Below are positions 15,977 through 25,136 of a stretch of 64,000 nucleotides of DNA, piece after piece. Position numbers and translations under genes: made by a program. The notes beneath the pieces are model-generated. The model was given only the letters and a program-made list of their open reading frames with translations. It was not told the origin of the DNA and made no database searches. Position 1 is the first letter of the stretch; every line of letters begins with the position of its first letter. The DNA lies in contig NZ_CP061281.1 of the NCBI RefSeq assembly GCF_014621695.1, positions 2,418,001-2,482,000 of the forward strand, given 5' to 3'. This stretch comes from Streptomyces xanthii (GTDB lineage Bacteria > Actinomycetota > Actinomycetes > Streptomycetales > Streptomycetaceae).

Positions 15977-18900
15977 GTGCGGGGCTACGAGAGCCAGGAC
16001 GGCCGGCGGCCGGCTGAGACCGACCATCTCTCGCGGTTCGAGGCCGAGATGAAGCGCCTCGAGACCGAGCGGGAGAAGGCCGTCCAGCACGCCGAGGACC
16101 TCGGCTATCAGGTGGAGGTGCTGCGCGCCAAGCTGCACGAGGCGCGCCGCAGCCTCGCGACCCGGCCTGCCTACGACGGGGCGGACATCGGCTATCAGGC
16201 CGAGCAGCTCCTTCGTAATGCCCAGATCCAGGCCGATCAGCTGCGCGCCGACGCCGAGCGCGAGCTGCGGGAGGCCCGCGCGCAGACGCAGCGGATCCTG
16301 CAGGAGCACGCCGAGCAGCAGTCCCGGCTCCAGGCCGAGCTGCACACCGAGGCCGTCAACCGGCGCCAGCAGCTCGACCAGGAGCTGGCCGAGCGCCGCC
16401 GCACGGTCGAGAACCACGTCAACGAGAACGTGCAGTGGGCCGAGCAGTTGCGCGCCCGCACCGAGTCGCAGGCCCGCCGGCTGCTCGACGAGTCGCGGGC
16501 CGAGGCCGACCAGGCGCTGGCCGCCGCCCGCGCGGAGGCCGAGCGGGTCGCCGCCGAGGCCCGCGAGCGGCTGACCGCCGAGGCCGAGTCGGCCCGCACC
16601 GAGGCGCAGGCCCTGCTGGCCCGCGCCCGCCAGGACGCCGAGCGCCTTCTGAACGCGGCGTCGGCGCAGGCCCAGGAGGCCACCGACCACGCGGAGCAGC
16701 TGCGTTCGTCGACGACCGCCGAGTCGGACGCCGCGCGGCGCCAGGCCGGCGAGCTGAGCCGGGCCGCCGAGCAGCGCATGTCCGAAGCGGAAACGGCTCT
16801 GCGGGAGGCCCGCGCCGAGGCCGAGAAGGTGCTCGGCGAGGCCAAGGACGCCGCCGCGAAGCAGCTCGCGAGCGCCGAGTCGACCAACGAGCAGCGCACC
16901 CGGACCGCCAAGGAGCAGGTCGCCCGCCTGGTCCAGGAGGCCACCAAGGACGCCGAGTCGACCAGGGCGGAGGCCGAGCAGGCCGTCGCCGACGCCCGCG
17001 CCGAGGCCGAGAAGCTGATCGCGGAGGCCAAGGAGAAGGCCCGTACGGTCACCGCGGAGGAGACCGCGGGCGAGCTCGCGAAGGCCGCCCGTACCGCCGA
17101 GGACGTGCTCAACAAGGCGTCCGAGGAAGCCCAGTCGACGACCCGGGGCGCCGCCGAGGAGGCCGAGCGGATCCGCTCGGAGGCCGAGGCTGAGGCCGAC
17201 CGGCTGCGCGCCGAGGCGCACGACCTGGCCGAGCAGCTCAAGGGCGCCGCCAAGGACGACACCGAGGAGTACCGGGCCAAGACCGTCGAGCTGCAGGAGG
17301 AGGCGCGCCGGCTGCGCGGCGAGGCCGAGCAGCTGCGGGCCGAGGCCGTCGAGGAGGGCGAGCGGATCCGGGCCGAGGCCCGCCGCGAGGCCGTCCAGCA
17401 GATCGAGGAGGCGGCCAGGACCGCCGAGGAGCTGCTCGCCAAGGCGAAGGCCGACGCGGACGAGCTGCGCTCGGCGGCGACGGCCGAGAGCGAGCGGGTC
17501 CGCACGGAGGCCATCGAGCGGGCCACCTCCCTGCGCAAGCAGGCCGAGGAGACGCTCGAGCGCACCCGCGCCGAGGCCGAGCGGCACCGTGCGGAGGCCG
17601 AGGAGCGGGCCGAGGAGACGCGTGCGGAGGCCGAGCGGGCCGCGCAGTCCCTCAAGGACGAGACCGAGCGCGCCCTGGAGGCGCGGCAGGAGGAGGCGGC
17701 CCGCGAGCTGACCCGCCTGCACACGGAGGCCGAGGAGCGGCTGACGGCGTCGGAGACGACGCTGACGGACGCGCGCGCCGAGTCCGAGCGGCTGCGGCGC
17801 GAGGCCTCCGACGAGGCGGACCGGCTGCGCGCCGAGGCCGCCGAGCGGGTCCGGGTGCTCCAGGCCCAGGCCGAGACGGAGGCCGAGCGGCTGCGCACGG
17901 AGGCCGCGGCGGACGCCGCCGCGAGCCGTTCCGAGGCGGAGACGGTCGCGGTCCGGCTGCGGTCCGAGGCCGCCGCGGAGGCGGAGCGGCTCAAGACGGA
18001 GGCGCAGGAGACCGCCGACCGGGTGCGTTCCGAGGCGCGTACGGCCGCCGAGCGGCTGGCCACGGAGGCCGCCGAGACGCTGGCCGCCGCCCAGGAGGAG
18101 GCGGCCCGGCGCCGGCGCGAGGCCGAGGAGACGCTCGGCAGCGCCCGCGAGGAGGCCGACCAGGAGCGCGAGCGCGCCCGCGAGCAGAGCGAGGAACTGC
18201 TCGCGGTGGCGCGGGCCCGCGTCGAGGAGGCGCAGACCGAGGCGACCCGGCTCGTCGAGGAGGCGGACAGCCGCGCGACCGAGCTGGTCTCGGCCGCCGA
18301 GCAGACCGCCCAGCAGGTGCGGGACTCGGTGGCGGGCCTCCAGGAGCAGGCGCAGGAGGAGATCGCCGGGCTGCGTTCGGCGGCGGAGCACGCCGCGGAG
18401 CGGACGCGCCAGGAGGCGCAGGAGGAGGCCGACCGGGTCCGGGCGGACGCGTACGCGGAGCGCGAGCGCGCCACCGAGGACGCGAACCGGACGCGGGCCG
18501 AGGCCACCGCGGAGGCGGACGCCGCCAAGTCCCTCGCGGAGCACACCGTCTCGGAGGCTCTGGAGGAGGCCGAGCGGCTCCGTACGGACGCCTCGGAGCA
18601 CGCCCAGCGGGTCCGTACGGAGGTCTCGGACCTGCGGACGTCGGCGGACCAGGACGCCTCGCGCACCCGCGCCGAGGCCCGCGAGGACGCCAACCGGATC
18701 CGGTCCGACGCGGCCACGCAGGCGGACTCCCTGATCACGGAGGCGCGCGCCGAGGCGGAGCGCCTGACGACGGAGACGAACGCGGAGGCGGAGCGGGTCC
18801 GCGCCGAGTCCACGGCCCGCGCCGAGACGCTGGTCGGCGACGCCGCGGCGGAGGCCGAGCGGCTGGCCGCCGAATCGACGTCGGCGGCCGAGCAGTTGAC

Positions 18901-19960
18901 GCGGGAGACGCGGGACGAGGCCGAGCGGGTCCGTACCGAGGCCGTGGCCAAGGCGGAGAAGCTGATCGCGGACGCGACCGGGGACGCGGAGCGGCTGCGG
19001 GCCGAGGCCGCCGAGACGGTCGGCTCCGCGCAGCAGCACGCCGAGCGGATCCGCACCGAGTCCGAGCGGGTCAAGGCGGACGCGGCGGCGGAGGCGGAGC
19101 GCATCACGACGGCGGCCCGCGAGGAGGCCGAGCGCACCCTCGACGAGGCGCGCAAGGACGCGGGCAAGCGGCGTACGGAGGCGGCGGAGCAGGTCGACAA
19201 GCTCATCACGGAGTCCGCGGCCGAGGCCGACAAGCTGACCCGTGAGGCGCAGGAGGCGGCGCAGAAGAAGACGGCCGACGCCGAGGCGCAGGCGGACACG
19301 ATGGTGGGCGCGGCGCGCAACGAGGCGGAGCGGCTGGTCTCCGAGGCCACGGTCGAGGGCAACTCGCTGGTGGAGAAGGCCCGTACGGACGCGGACGAGC
19401 TGCTCGTCGGCGCGCGCCGGGACGCGACGCAGATCCGGGAGCGGGCCGAGGAGCTGCGCGACCGCATCACCTCGGAGATCGAGGATCTGCACGACCGGGC
19501 CCGCCGCGAGTCGGCGGAGGCGATGAAGAACGCGGGCGAGCGGTGCGACGCCCTGGTCAAGGCCGCCGAGGAGCAGCTGGCGGAGGCTCAGACCAAGGCC
19601 AAGGACCTGCTGAACGACGCCAATTCGGAGGCCGGCAAGGTCCGTATCGCCGCCGTGAAGAAGGCCGAGGGCCTGCTCAAGGAAGCCGAGACGAAAAAGG
19701 CCGAGCTCACGCGCGAGGCGGAAAAGATCAAGAGCGATGCGGAGGCCGAGGCCGCTTCCATGATCGAAAAGGGTCAGCGCGAGCTGGATGTGCTGGTCCG
19801 GCGCCGCGAGGACATCAATGCCGAGATTTCGCGTGTCCAGGACGTGCTCGAAGCGTTGGAGAGTTTTGAGGCGCCGTCCGGCTCGGGCAAGGACGGTGGC
19901 GTCAAGGCGGGTGCGGCGGCCGGGGCCACACGTTCGGGTGGCAAGGGCTCGGAGGGCTAG
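15977..19960 (+). CDS. scy: Scy, long coiled-coil polarity scaffold
   Basis: About 1,327 residues, almost entirely coiled coil: a short globular start (RGYESQ), FEAEMKRLETEREKAVQHAEDLGYQVEVLRAKLHEARR, then more than a thousand residues of Ala/Glu/Arg-rich hendecad and 51-residue repeats (AEAERLR, EEAERIR, RTEAEE), ending with a Gly/Ala/Lys tail. This is the streptomycete cytoskeletal scaffold Scy, which gathers DivIVA and FilP at the hyphal tip and sets the number of tips. GTG at 15977 matches the start of the S. coelicolor protein as I remember it; a TTG at 15947 with AAGGAAAG is an alternative. The tandem structure makes in-frame length variation likely. filP follows. Confidence 0.93.
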   Translation: MRGYESQDGRRPAETDHLSRFEAEMKRLETEREKAVQHAEDLGYQVEVLRAKLHEARRSLATRPAYDGADIGYQAEQLLRNAQIQADQLRADAERELREARAQTQRILQEHAEQQSRLQAELHTEAVNRRQQLDQELAERRRTVENHVNENVQWAEQLRARTESQARRLLDESRAEADQALAAARAEAERVAAEARERLTAEAESARTEAQALLARARQDAERLLNAASAQAQEATDHAEQLRSSTTAESDAARRQAGELSRAAEQRMSEAETALREARAEAEKVLGEAKDAAAKQLASAESTNEQRTRTAKEQVARLVQEATKDAESTRAEAEQAVADARAEAEKLIAEAKEKARTVTAEETAGELAKAARTAEDVLNKASEEAQSTTRGAAEEAERIRSEAEAEADRLRAEAHDLAEQLKGAAKDDTEEYRAKTVELQEEARRLRGEAEQLRAEAVEEGERIRAEARREAVQQIEEAARTAEELLAKAKADADELRSAATAESERVRTEAIERATSLRKQAEETLERTRAEAERHRAEAEERAEETRAEAERAAQSLKDETERALEARQEEAARELTRLHTEAEERLTASETTLTDARAESERLRREASDEADRLRAEAAERVRVLQAQAETEAERLRTEAAADAAASRSEAETVAVRLRSEAAAEAERLKTEAQETADRVRSEARTAAERLATEAAETLAAAQEEAARRRREAEETLGSAREEADQERERAREQSEELLAVARARVEEAQTEATRLVEEADSRATELVSAAEQTAQQVRDSVAGLQEQAQEEIAGLRSAAEHAAERTRQEAQEEADRVRADAYAERERATEDANRTRAEATAEADAAKSLAEHTVSEALEEAERLRTDASEHAQRVRTEVSDLRTSADQDASRTRAEAREDANRIRSDAATQADSLITEARAEAERLTTETNAEAERVRAESTARAETLVGDAAAEAERLAAESTSAAEQLTRETRDEAERVRTEAVAKAEKLIADATGDAERLRAEAAETVGSAQQHAERIRTESERVKADAAAEAERITTAAREEAERTLDEARKDAGKRRTEAAEQVDKLITESAAEADKLTREAQEAAQKKTADAEAQADTMVGAARNEAERLVSEATVEGNSLVEKARTDADELLVGARRDATQIRERAEELRDRITSEIEDLHDRARRESAEAMKNAGERCDALVKAAEEQLAEAQTKAKDLLNDANSEAGKVRIAAVKKAEGLLKEAETKKAELTREAEKIKSDAEAEAASMIEKGQRELDVLVRRREDINAEISRVQDVLEALESFEAPSGSGKDGGVKAGAAAGATRSGGKGSEG

Positions 19961-19963
19961 CCA

Positions 19964-20003
19964 GAGGGCCAACTGTCATGCATGACAAGGACCTTTGGCC
20001 CTC
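19964..20003. terminator. Nested palindrome after scy
   Basis: GAGGGCCAA and TTGGCCCTC form a perfect 9-bp outer stem; inside it TGTCATGCATGACA is a separate 14-bp perfect palindrome (19974-19987). It begins four bases after the scy stop and probably ends that transcript. Confidence 0.6.
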
Positions 20004-20145
20004 GTTCTCGCAAGCCGTCCGCCGGTACGCCACCCAAAAGGGGTGTCATTCTCCAGATCAAACGGGCATCTGCTCGATGACACGCCGCTTGGACCCCTAG
20101 GATTCCCTCTATCACCTCACACCGGTCTCATTTGACAGGAACCCC

Positions 20146-21081
20146 ATGAGCGACACTTCCCCCTACGGCTTCGAGCTTGTGCGGCGTGGGTACGACCGCG
20201 CGCAGGTGGACGAACGTATTTCCAAGCTCGTCTCCGACCGTGACAGCGCTCTTGCCCGCATCACTGCTCTGGAAAAGCGCATCGAGGAGCTCCACCTCGA
20301 GACGCAGAACGCCCAGGCGCAGGTGAACGACGCGGAGCCGTCGTACGCCGGCCTCGGCGCCCGCGTCGAGAAGATCCTCCGGCTCGCCGAGGAAGAGGCC
20401 AAGGACCTGCGCGAGGAGGCCCGCCGGGCCGCCGAGCAGCACCGTGAGCTCGCCGAGTCGGCGGCCCAGCAGGTGCGCAACGATGCGGAGTCGTTCGCCG
20501 CCGAGCGCAAGTCCAAGGCGGAGGACGAGGGCGTTCGGATCGTCGAGAAGGCCAAGGGCGAGGCGTCCGCGCTGCGCACCGAGGCGCAGAAGGACGCGCA
20601 GTCCAAGCGCGAGGAGGCGGACGCCCTCTTCGAGGAGACCCGCGCCAAGGCCGCCCAGGCCGCCGCGGACTTCGAGACGAACCTGGCCAAGCGCCGCGAG
20701 CAGTCCGAGCGCGACCTGGCCTCCCGTCAGGCCAAGGCCGAGAAGCGCCTCGCCGAGATCGAGCACCGTGCCGAGCAGCTCCGCCTGGAGGCGGAGAAGC
20801 TGCGTACGGACGCCGAGCGCCGCGCCCGCCAGACGGTGGAGACGGCCCAGCGCCAGGCCGAGGACATCGTGGCCGACGCGAACGCCAAGGCCGACCGGAT
20901 CCGCTCGGAATCGGAGCGGGAGCTGGCCGCGCTGACCAACCGCCGCGACTCGATCAACGCGCAGCTGACGAACGTGCGCGAGATGCTGGCGACGCTCACG
21001 GGCGCCGCTGTCGCCGCCGCGGGCGCGCCCGTCGAGGACGAGCCCATCTCGCGTGGGGTTCCGGCGCAGCAGTCCCGGTAG
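20146..21081 (+). CDS. filP: FilP, intermediate-filament-like protein
   Basis: 311 residues. Opening SDTSPYGFELVRRGYDRAQVDERISKLVSDRDSALARI is a DivIVA-like head; the rest is coiled coil (EEEAKDLREEARRAAEQHRELAESAAQQVRNDAESFAAERKSK and on), ending RGVPAQQSR. FilP assembles into filaments that give tip rigidity and interacts with Scy and DivIVA. The sequence is nearly the S. coelicolor protein throughout. Own promoter likely in the 185-bp gap after scy; ribosome binding site CAGGAA upstream of ATG. Followed by a strong terminator. Confidence 0.95.
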   Translation: MSDTSPYGFELVRRGYDRAQVDERISKLVSDRDSALARITALEKRIEELHLETQNAQAQVNDAEPSYAGLGARVEKILRLAEEEAKDLREEARRAAEQHRELAESAAQQVRNDAESFAAERKSKAEDEGVRIVEKAKGEASALRTEAQKDAQSKREEADALFEETRAKAAQAAADFETNLAKRREQSERDLASRQAKAEKRLAEIEHRAEQLRLEAEKLRTDAERRARQTVETAQRQAEDIVADANAKADRIRSESERELAALTNRRDSINAQLTNVREMLATLTGAAVAAAGAPVEDEPISRGVPAQQSR

Positions 21082-21096
21082 TCCGCATCACCCCGG

Positions 21097-21133
21097 AAAG
21101 CCCCCTGCCCCCACAGAGGTGGCGGGGGGCTTT
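21097..21133 (+). terminator. Intrinsic terminator after filP
   Basis: AAAGCCCCC ... GGGGGCTTT with a GC-rich inner part, 16 bp after the filP stop. The next promoter element begins 10 bp downstream. Confidence 0.8.
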
Positions 21134-21142
21134 GGTGCGTTT

Positions 21143-21148
21143 TAGCGT
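21143..21148 (+). promoter_or_regulatory. TAGCGT -10 element for a leaderless ABC-ATPase transcript
   Basis: TAGCGT lies six bases before the ATG at 21155, directly after the filP terminator; there is no ribosome binding site. Confidence 0.5.
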
Positions 21149-21154
21149 GGGCGC

Positions 21155-22189
21155 ATGATCGAGCTCGAGGGGCTGACCAAGCGGTACGGCGACAAGGTGG
21201 CCGTCGACCACCTGACCTTCACCGTCAGACCCGGCATCGTCACCGGCTTCCTCGGCCCGAACGGCGCGGGCAAGTCCACCACCATGCGCATGATGCTGGG
21301 CCTGGACAACCCGACCGCCGGCAGCGTCCGCATCGACGGCAGGCACTACGCCCAGCTGAAGGACCCGCTCACCGCGATCGGCGCGCTCCTGGACGCGAAG
21401 GCGATGCACGGCGGCCGCAGCGCCTACAACCATCTACTGTGTCTGGCGCAGTCCAACGGCATCCCGCGCGGACGCGTCGGCGAGGTCCTGGAGACGGTCG
21501 GTCTCACCTCGGTGGCCAAGAAGAAGGCCAAGGGGTTCTCGCTCGGCATGGGCCAGCGGCTCGGCATCGCGGCGGCGCTGCTCGGCGACCCGAAGATCCT
21601 GATGTTCGACGAGCCGGTCAACGGGCTCGACCCCGAGGGCATCCACTGGATCCGCAACCTGATGAAGTCCCTCGCGGCGGCCGGCCGCACCGTGTTCGTC
21701 TCCTCGCACCTGATGAGCGAGATGGCGCTGACCGCCGACCACCTCGTGGTGATCGGCCAGGGCCGGCTCCTCGCCGACACCTCCATGGCCGAGTTCATCC
21801 GGCAGAACTCGCGCTCGTACGTACGGCTGCGCTCCCCGCAGCACGAGCGGCTGCTCGACGTGCTGCACGAGTCCGGGATCACCGTCGTCGAAGCCGGCGG
21901 CGGCACGCTGGAGGTCGACGGGCACACCCCCGAGAAGCTCGGCGACCTGGCCGCGAGCCACCATCTGACGCTGCACGAGCTGAGCCCGCAGCAGGCGTCC
22001 CTGGAGGAGGCGTTCATGCGGCTGACGGCCGAGTCCGTCGAGTACCACGCGCACTCGGACACCACCGGGCACCTGCCCCCGGAGGCGCTGCCGCCGGATG
22101 CCCTCGCTCCGCCCGAGGAGCGGCCCGGCCCGCAGCCGGGCGGCTGGGGCGCCTCCTGGCAGCAGGGCACCGACCGGAAGGGGGCCTGA
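21155..22189 (+). CDS. ABC transporter ATP-binding protein (cassette 1)
   Basis: 344 residues. Walker A GPNGAGKST, Q-loop region, signature FSLGMGQRLG, Walker B ILMFDEPVNGLDPEG, H-loop SSHLMSEM. The order and the KAMHGGRSAYNHL phrase are those of the BcrA/DrrA-like subfamily that exports lantibiotics and other peptides. A 60-residue C-terminal tail is Pro/Glu/Gly-rich (PPEALPPDALAPPEERPG). Partner permease starts one base after its stop. Paralogous to the ATPase at 25137. The substrate is unknown. Confidence 0.9.
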   Translation: MIELEGLTKRYGDKVAVDHLTFTVRPGIVTGFLGPNGAGKSTTMRMMLGLDNPTAGSVRIDGRHYAQLKDPLTAIGALLDAKAMHGGRSAYNHLLCLAQSNGIPRGRVGEVLETVGLTSVAKKKAKGFSLGMGQRLGIAAALLGDPKILMFDEPVNGLDPEGIHWIRNLMKSLAAAGRTVFVSSHLMSEMALTADHLVVIGQGRLLADTSMAEFIRQNSRSYVRLRSPQHERLLDVLHESGITVVEAGGGTLEVDGHTPEKLGDLAASHHLTLHELSPQQASLEEAFMRLTAESVEYHAHSDTTGHLPPEALPPDALAPPEERPGPQPGGWGASWQQGTDRKGA

Positions 22190-22190
22190 G

Positions 22191-22955
22191 ATGGCCGCGG
22201 CCCAGGTCCTCAAGTCCGAGTGGACCAAGATCAAGTCAGTCAACTCGACGGCCCTCACGCTCAGTCTCGCGGTGATCGTGTCGGTCGGCCTCGGCATGCT
22301 GATCAGCGCCCTGTCGAACAACGAGTTCTCCAACATGTCCGCCAAGGACCGGCTCACCTTCGACCCCACCTTCGTGTCCTTCGCGGGCCTGACGCTCGGC
22401 CAGCTCGCGATGGTGGTCTTCGGTGTCCTCGTGGTGGCGAGCGAGTACAGCAGCGGCATGATCCGCACCTCGCTGGCCGCCGTCCCGCAGCGCGGCACCT
22501 TCCTGTTCGCCAAGGTGGCCGTCGCGACGCTGCTCGCGCTCGTCGTCTCGCTGATCACGAGCTTCGCCGCGTTCTTCCTCGGCCAGGCGATGCTCGGCGA
22601 CCACAGCACGGACCTGGGCGAGCCGAACGTGCTGCGCGCGGTGCTCGGCGCGGCCCTCTACATGACGCTGATGGGCATGTTCTCGATGGGTGTCGCCACG
22701 ATGCTCCGCTCCCCCATGCTGTCGCTGGGCATCCTCATGCCGTTCCTGTTCCTGGTCTCCCCGATCCTCGGCGGCGTCTCCGCGACGAGGAAGGTCGGCC
22801 AGTACTTCCCCGACCAGGCGGGCCAGAAGATCATGCAGGTGATCCCCCAGGACGACGCCCCGTACGGTCCCTGGGCGGGCCTGGCGATCCTGGTCGCCTG
22901 GGTCGCGGCGGCCCTCCTCGCGGGCTACGCCCTCCTCAAGAAGCGGGACGCCTGA
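22191..22955 (+). CDS. ABC transporter permease (cassette 1)
   Basis: 254 residues, about six membrane helices. Opening QVLKSEWTKIKSVNSTALTL is the typical N-terminus of ABC-2 permeases (LxSEWxKIRSxRST); then VVFGVLVVASEYSSGMIRTSLAAVPQRGTFLFAKV. It acts with the ATPase at 21155. The last 20 bases overlap the convergent Kir-like gene (22936-23928). Confidence 0.88.
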   Translation: MAAAQVLKSEWTKIKSVNSTALTLSLAVIVSVGLGMLISALSNNEFSNMSAKDRLTFDPTFVSFAGLTLGQLAMVVFGVLVVASEYSSGMIRTSLAAVPQRGTFLFAKVAVATLLALVVSLITSFAAFFLGQAMLGDHSTDLGEPNVLRAVLGAALYMTLMGMFSMGVATMLRSPMLSLGILMPFLFLVSPILGGVSATRKVGQYFPDQAGQKIMQVIPQDDAPYGPWAGLAILVAWVAAALLAGYALLKKRDA

Positions 22956-23928
22956 CGCCCGGCTCGGGATCGGGGGCCGGGCGGGGTTCGGGCGGCAGCA
23001 GCGCGTCGAAGCCCCGCCAGCCCGACCACTGCCACACGTCGCGGCCGGTCTCGGGCTCCAGCGGCACGAAGCGCCCCAGCTCGAAGTCCTCGGGCCCGAC
23101 CTTGAACCAGCGCTCGTCGGCGACCTCCGTGCCCAGCCCCACCGTGCGCGCCGTGAGCCGCACCATCAGCTCCACGCCGGTGGAGCTCGACAGGTCCTTG
23201 CCCTGGATGCGGGTGAACGGCAGGGCGGTCACCGGGGCGTCGACCGGTATCCACACGGTGAACGGCGCCCCGCGTTCCACGGCGAGCCACGAGCGCTCGT
23301 CGGCCGGCTCGCCCTTCTCGTCGAGGACCTTCAGCCACTTCTTGTAGATGACGAGGCTGCCGTCGTGGGGCGAGCGCTCCAGGTAGCGCAGATGGGCGCG
23401 GGCGTGCAGGTCGACGACGGAGAGGTTGTCGAAGCGGTTGTAGAAGCGGACCGCGATGACCGCGTCCTCGCTGCGCGCGTGGTCGCGGGAGTAGCCGGGG
23501 AAGTCGGCGGTCCAGGCGTGCGAGACGGAGGCCCGGCGCCGCCAGACGAAGGGGCGCAGGGCGAAAATCTTGATCAGGACGAAGCCGAGGAGCACGGCCG
23601 GGGCGAGCGCCCCGGTCACGGAGGCGACGGTGGCCAGGATCTGGTGGGAGGTGGAGCGCGGCTCGGGGCTCAGGCTGTCCGTGCCGACGCAGGCCCGCAG
23701 CGCGGAGAGGCCGAGGTCGAGCAGCGCCTCCTGGTCGCCGAACCGTTCGGCCATCGAGCGCGAGGAGTGCTCGGTGAGCGTCCACAGCACCGCGATGACG
23801 GCGGCGAGGGCGCTCAGCCCGGCCAGGGTCATCAGGATCAGGGAGACGACCGTCCGCCCGGCGATCCACCCGCGAACGGACGTCCGGTACCGGGGATGGT
23901 TCCGCCGACCGCGCCGCCAAGCCCTCAT
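22936..23928 (-). CDS. Two-helix membrane protein with Kir-type cytoplasmic domain and atypical pore loop
   Basis: 330 residues from ATG at 23928 (GGAG eight bases upstream). TM1 about 26-50 (TVVSLILMTLAGLSALAAV), a pore-like loop, TM2 about 97-123 and a C-terminal beta domain. The C-terminal part can be laid along inward-rectifier (Kir/KirBac) domains: AVIAVRFYNRF, YKKWLKV, PFTVWIPVDA (compare the Kir HPIDE segment), RLTARTVGLGTEVADERWFKVGPEDFELG. In the loop, ACVGTDSLSP aligns by eye with ATIGYGKLIP, so the filter position reads CVGTD (80-84) rather than T(I/V)GYG. It may be a non-selective channel or a channel-derived sensor; similarity was judged by eye only. It lies between the two ABC cassettes. 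Confidence 0.6.
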   Translation of the reverse strand: MRAWRRGRRNHPRYRTSVRGWIAGRTVVSLILMTLAGLSALAAVIAVLWTLTEHSSRSMAERFGDQEALLDLGLSALRACVGTDSLSPEPRSTSHQILATVASVTGALAPAVLLGFVLIKIFALRPFVWRRRASVSHAWTADFPGYSRDHARSEDAVIAVRFYNRFDNLSVVDLHARAHLRYLERSPHDGSLVIYKKWLKVLDEKGEPADERSWLAVERGAPFTVWIPVDAPVTALPFTRIQGKDLSSSTGVELMVRLTARTVGLGTEVADERWFKVGPEDFELGRFVPLEPETGRDVWQWSGWRGFDALLPPEPRPAPDPEPGVRRPAS

Positions 23929-24106
23929 CGCCCCAACTCCCCGTGCCACACAGCAACTTGATGGAAATTCTAGGGCCGGAACCGAACCTTCCGCCCGGCG
24001 CCGGGCGATCCGTCGGCCCGAGCAGGCACACCGAAGGCGCCGCGCGGGTAGCAGTTCCCGTGGAAAGCTGTCCCCGCACCCCCTGACCATCCTGAAGGGC
24101 GTCATC

Positions 24107-25009
24107 GTGAGGACTGAGGACCGAAGCCTGGCGGCGCTCGGACTGGACGGGGTACCCGCCCAGGAGCCCCTGCTCTACCCGGGGCGGCCCATCACCGCCC
24201 CCTCCCTGCTCACCGGCGACGAGCTGCTCGAACTCGACGTACGGCCCCTGCGGCTCGGCGAGTGGTTCGTGGAGGAGCGTGCCCAGGAGGCCGCGGCGCA
24301 GCGCCGGCTCGACGAGGCCCTCGTCGACCGCGGGCAGGCCGTCACGGGCCGCCGCCACCCGGTGATCGCCGTCGGCTCGAACGCCTCCCCCGGCCAGGTC
24401 ACGTACAAGCTGACCCGGCTCGGCATCCCGGCGCAGGTGCCGATGGTGCCGGTGGAGGTGCGCGGTGTGGCGGTCGGCTGCTCGGGGCACATCAGCCCGG
24501 CCGGCTACGTCGCGGGCACCCCGTACGTGGACCGGGAGGCGACGACGCGGCTGGTGGTGACCTGGCTGGACGCGACGCAGCTCAAGGCGGTCGACGACAC
24601 CGAGTTCCCCGACTACCGGCGGGCGATACTGCCGGGCGACTCGTTCGAGATGACGATGCCGTCCGGGGAGCGGCTGGGCGGCGCGTACATCTACTTCAGC
24701 GCGCACGGGGTGCTCGCCGACCCGCTGACCGGGCGGCCGCGGCCGGGCGGCGGCGACCAGGCCGAGCTGCTCGCCGCGCTCCTGAAGGACTCGCCCCGCC
24801 TCGCGGAGCTGCTCGGGCCCGACGCCGAGAGCTGGGTGGCGACCGCCGGGGCCGACGCGGCGGTGCGCGAGCACGGGACGCGGATCTTCGGCGAGGAGGG
24901 CTGGGTGCTGCCGCAGACCGAGTTCCTGACGTACCTCGACGACGCTCCGCGTCCGCGCCTGTACGACGAGCTGCCGCCGCTGGGCGGATCGCTGCCCCCA
25001 CAGGGCTGA
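24107..25009 (+). CDS. Conserved protein of unknown function with gamma-glutamylcyclotransferase-like features
   Basis: 300 residues from GTG at 24107. I do not recognise a named family. A GSNASPGQ loop (about residue 89), GYVAGTPYVD and TWLDATQLKAVDDTEFPDYRRAIL recall the GSN loop and the LxxLDxxE-Y-R region of gamma-glutamylcyclotransferase-like proteins, but catalytic residues cannot be assigned. No signal peptide or membrane helix. It lies between the divergent Kir-like gene and ABC cassette 2, with ~180 bp upstream. Cytosolic enzyme is the best guess, low certainty. Confidence 0.6.
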   Translation: MRTEDRSLAALGLDGVPAQEPLLYPGRPITAPSLLTGDELLELDVRPLRLGEWFVEERAQEAAAQRRLDEALVDRGQAVTGRRHPVIAVGSNASPGQVTYKLTRLGIPAQVPMVPVEVRGVAVGCSGHISPAGYVAGTPYVDREATTRLVVTWLDATQLKAVDDTEFPDYRRAILPGDSFEMTMPSGERLGGAYIYFSAHGVLADPLTGRPRPGGGDQAELLAALLKDSPRLAELLGPDAESWVATAGADAAVREHGTRIFGEEGWVLPQTEFLTYLDDAPRPRLYDELPPLGGSLPPQG

Positions 25010-25136
25010 GCGACGCCTTTACTTTCTCTTGGCCGGAACCGTCAGCGCTCGACTACCCTCCTAACCCTTACGGGGGCGTGTGCCCCGACGTCCTGAACCT
25101 TGTCGAACCGTTCAGAACTTCCGATGGGTGCGGAGA

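Noticed and set aside
15710..19972. Very long open frames (1,420 and 1,107 codons) antisense to scy
   Set aside because: They arise from the repetitive GAG/GCC codon pattern of scy read on the other strand; composition is Leu/Arg/Gly repeats with no family motif, and scy itself is well supported.
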